Source: a bacterium (GTDB lineage: Bacteria; Desulfobacterota; GWC2-55-46; S146-80; JALXFI01). Taken from it: 5,466 nt of DNA. The position numbers and the translations under genes were made by a program. The DNA is taken from assembly GCA_027069035.1 (NCBI GenBank), contig JALXFI010000149.1:1-5466 (forward strand), in the 5' to 3' direction. Shown here in pieces: positions 4,262-5,466 of this stretch. The notes beneath the pieces are model-generated. The model worked only from the letters and a program-made list of their open reading frames with translations, was not told the origin of the DNA and searched no databases. The first letter of the stretch is position 1; each line of letters starts with the position of its first letter.

Positions 4262-5466
4262 CTATCCGCCAAGCAGTATAGAGGTGTTGCTAAAAAAAGC
4301 GCCTGCCACAGAGGCCGTCATAAGTGTGGCAAGCGTGGCTGCAAGAAAAGCCCTGAAACCCACCTTTGAAAGGTCTTTAGTCCTTTCCGGCACAAGGGCG
4401 GCTATCCCGCCAATAAATATGCTGAGTGATGCGATATGCGCAAAACCGCATAAGGCATAGGTGGCAAGAAAGGCTGAACGCGGATAGAGCAAGGCATCGT
4501 TTGAAAGAAGAAGCGCAAGATCCTGATACGCCTTAACCTCTGTAACCACAGCTCTTTCTCCTATAAGTTTTGCGATATTAAAGGCATCATGTGCCGGAAC
4601 CCCTATGATAAGCGTAAAAGGATATGAGATATACCCCAAAAGACCCTTAATCGACCAATCTATGGCAAGACCGGATGTATGGTTTATCCAGTCCCCCAGC
4701 CCAAGCATAAAGAAGTTTAAAAATGCTACCAAACCGAGGCACGCAAGGAGGAGACCCGATATTCCGACCACAAGCCTTACGCCGTCATCGGCGCCTTTTA
4801 TTACCGCCTCCATGATATTGGAATGGGGCTCATAATAAGGAGATACCCCCTTTTTACCCATTGTTTCAGGTTTTCCTCTCTCAGGAAGTATTATCTTTGA
4901 CATAACAACCGCCGCAGGTGCCGAGAGTATTGAAGCCGAGACAAGGTGTCCCGCTATGGTCGGAAAACTGTCCTTTAAGATAAATGTATAAAGGGCAAGG
5001 ACGCTCGATGCAACAGTGGACATGCCTGCGGTAAGCACGGTACACAGTTCGGATCTGGTCATCTTTGCAAGATAAGGACGTATGGTAAGGGCAGACTCGA
5101 CGCCGACGAATATATTGCTTGAAGCGCTTAGTGATTCAGCCCCACTTATCTTCATGGAGCGGGCAAATATGCCCGCAAAAAACTTGATTATACGCGGCAT
5201 AATCCCTAAATAGTAGAGCAAAGCCATAAGGCTTGCAAAGAATACTATCGTAGGCAAGGCCTGAAAGGCAAGGATAAAACCGATGGAACCCTTCTCCCCG
5301 GGCGGCAATGCAAGCGGCCCAAAGAGAAAACGCGACCCCTTGCCTGCGCTGTCAAGCGCCTTTACTACAAGGGAATTTACCATAATAAAGAACCTTGAAC
5401 CCGCAGGGACAACAAATACAAAGAAGGCAAACACAAACTGGAGAAGGGTGCCGTAAACAATAACCC
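4262..5466 (-). CDS. CNT-family nucleoside transporter homologue (5' end missing)
   Basis: This frame stays open to the right edge of the window, with ten codons (VIVYGTLLQF) before the internal GTG at 5434. Family members are usually 400 residues or more and begin with an extra membrane segment, so the real start lies outside. The visible 400 residues contain many hydrophobic segments. They also show the CNT landmarks in order: SGAESLSASSNIFVG before re-entrant hairpin 1 (ending near 5102), RPYLAKMTRSEL, STVASSVLALY, then IGVPAHDAF with TEVKAY, and PRSAFLATYALCGFAH near the C-terminus. CNT proteins import nucleosides using Na+ or H+. Residues that contact the nucleoside in characterised members differ here: GQTE is replaced by GV-E, with one residue fewer, and the Asn of CGFAN is His. 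The family is clear but the substrate is not. The gene lies upstream of purS, consistent with purine supply. Confidence 0.88.
   Translation of the reverse strand, partial: VIVYGTLLQFVFAFFVFVVPAGSRFFIMVNSLVVKALDSAGKGSRFLFGPLALPPGEKGSIGFILAFQALPTIVFFASLMALLYYLGIMPRIIKFFAGIFARSMKISGAESLSASSNIFVGVESALTIRPYLAKMTRSELCTVLTAGMSTVASSVLALYTFILKDSFPTIAGHLVSASILSAPAAVVMSKIILPERGKPETMGKKGVSPYYEPHSNIMEAVIKGADDGVRLVVGISGLLLACLGLVAFLNFFMLGLGDWINHTSGLAIDWSIKGLLGYISYPFTLIIGVPAHDAFNIAKLIGERAVVTEVKAYQDLALLLSNDALLYPRSAFLATYALCGFAHIASLSIFIGGIAALVPERTKDLSKVGFRAFLAATLATLMTASVAGAFFSNTSILLGG

Noticed and set aside
4180..4272. N-terminal extension of PurS starting at 4272
   Set aside because: It adds 31 residues not found in PurS and overlaps the transporter gene by 11 bp. 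The ATG at 4179 has a ribosome site and gives the family length.
3874..4835. Plus-strand open frames opposite purQ/purS and the transporter (3874-4074, 4605-4835)
   Set aside because: They are antisense to strongly recognised genes and have no plausible product.
5432..5434. GTG as the start of the transporter gene
   Set aside because: The frame continues upstream to the window edge with hydrophobic, family-like residues. No Shine-Dalgarno precedes this GTG, and the protein would lack its first membrane segment.

Overview
The window looks like an ordinary bacterial chromosome segment of moderate, slightly AT-leaning composition, densely packed and with clear Shine-Dalgarno sites. Separate small PurS and PurQ subunits (rather than one large fused PurL), a tandem pair of DUF507 proteins, and a structural-zinc-only MDR oxidoreductase fit an anaerobe-type lineage such as Desulfobacterota, Nitrospirota or a related uncultured phylum. 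The sequence alone does not settle the taxon. I see no mobile element, CRISPR array, tRNA or rRNA.

Layout. (1) Bases 1-1185, plus strand: the 3' part of a DUF507 gene, a second complete DUF507 gene joined to it by an ATGA overlap, then a short two-membrane-segment DUF445 protein that starts at TTG. (2) Bases 1186-1231: a convergent gap with a hairpin that could stop transcription. (3) Bases 1232-2260, minus strand: a zinc-binding MDR oxidoreductase, best started at the ATG at 2260. (4) Bases 2261-2489: a divergent promoter region with a good sigma70-type promoter for the heat-shock gene, a weaker candidate promoter for the oxidoreductase, and a long AT-rich imperfect palindrome between them. 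(5) Bases 2490-2963, plus strand: an Hsp20/alpha-crystallin small heat-shock protein, followed by a strong intrinsic terminator at 3013-3044. (6) Bases 3045-3250: a gap holding a possible 43-codon ORF and a perfect 10-bp inverted repeat. (7) Bases 3251-5466, minus strand: a CNT-type nucleoside transporter homologue, open at the right edge, then purS and purQ, which overlap by ATGA.

Function. PurS and PurQ are two of the three subunits of FGAM synthase in de novo purine synthesis; the catalytic subunit PurL is not downstream, because the next gene is convergent hsp20. The transporter upstream of purS would link purine uptake with synthesis. However, its nucleoside-binding motifs differ from the classical CNT pattern, so its substrate is uncertain. 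Hsp20 and the oxidoreductase share a divergent control region and may respond to a common stress signal (inference). The DUF507/DUF445 cluster has no known function and is the least understood part of the window.
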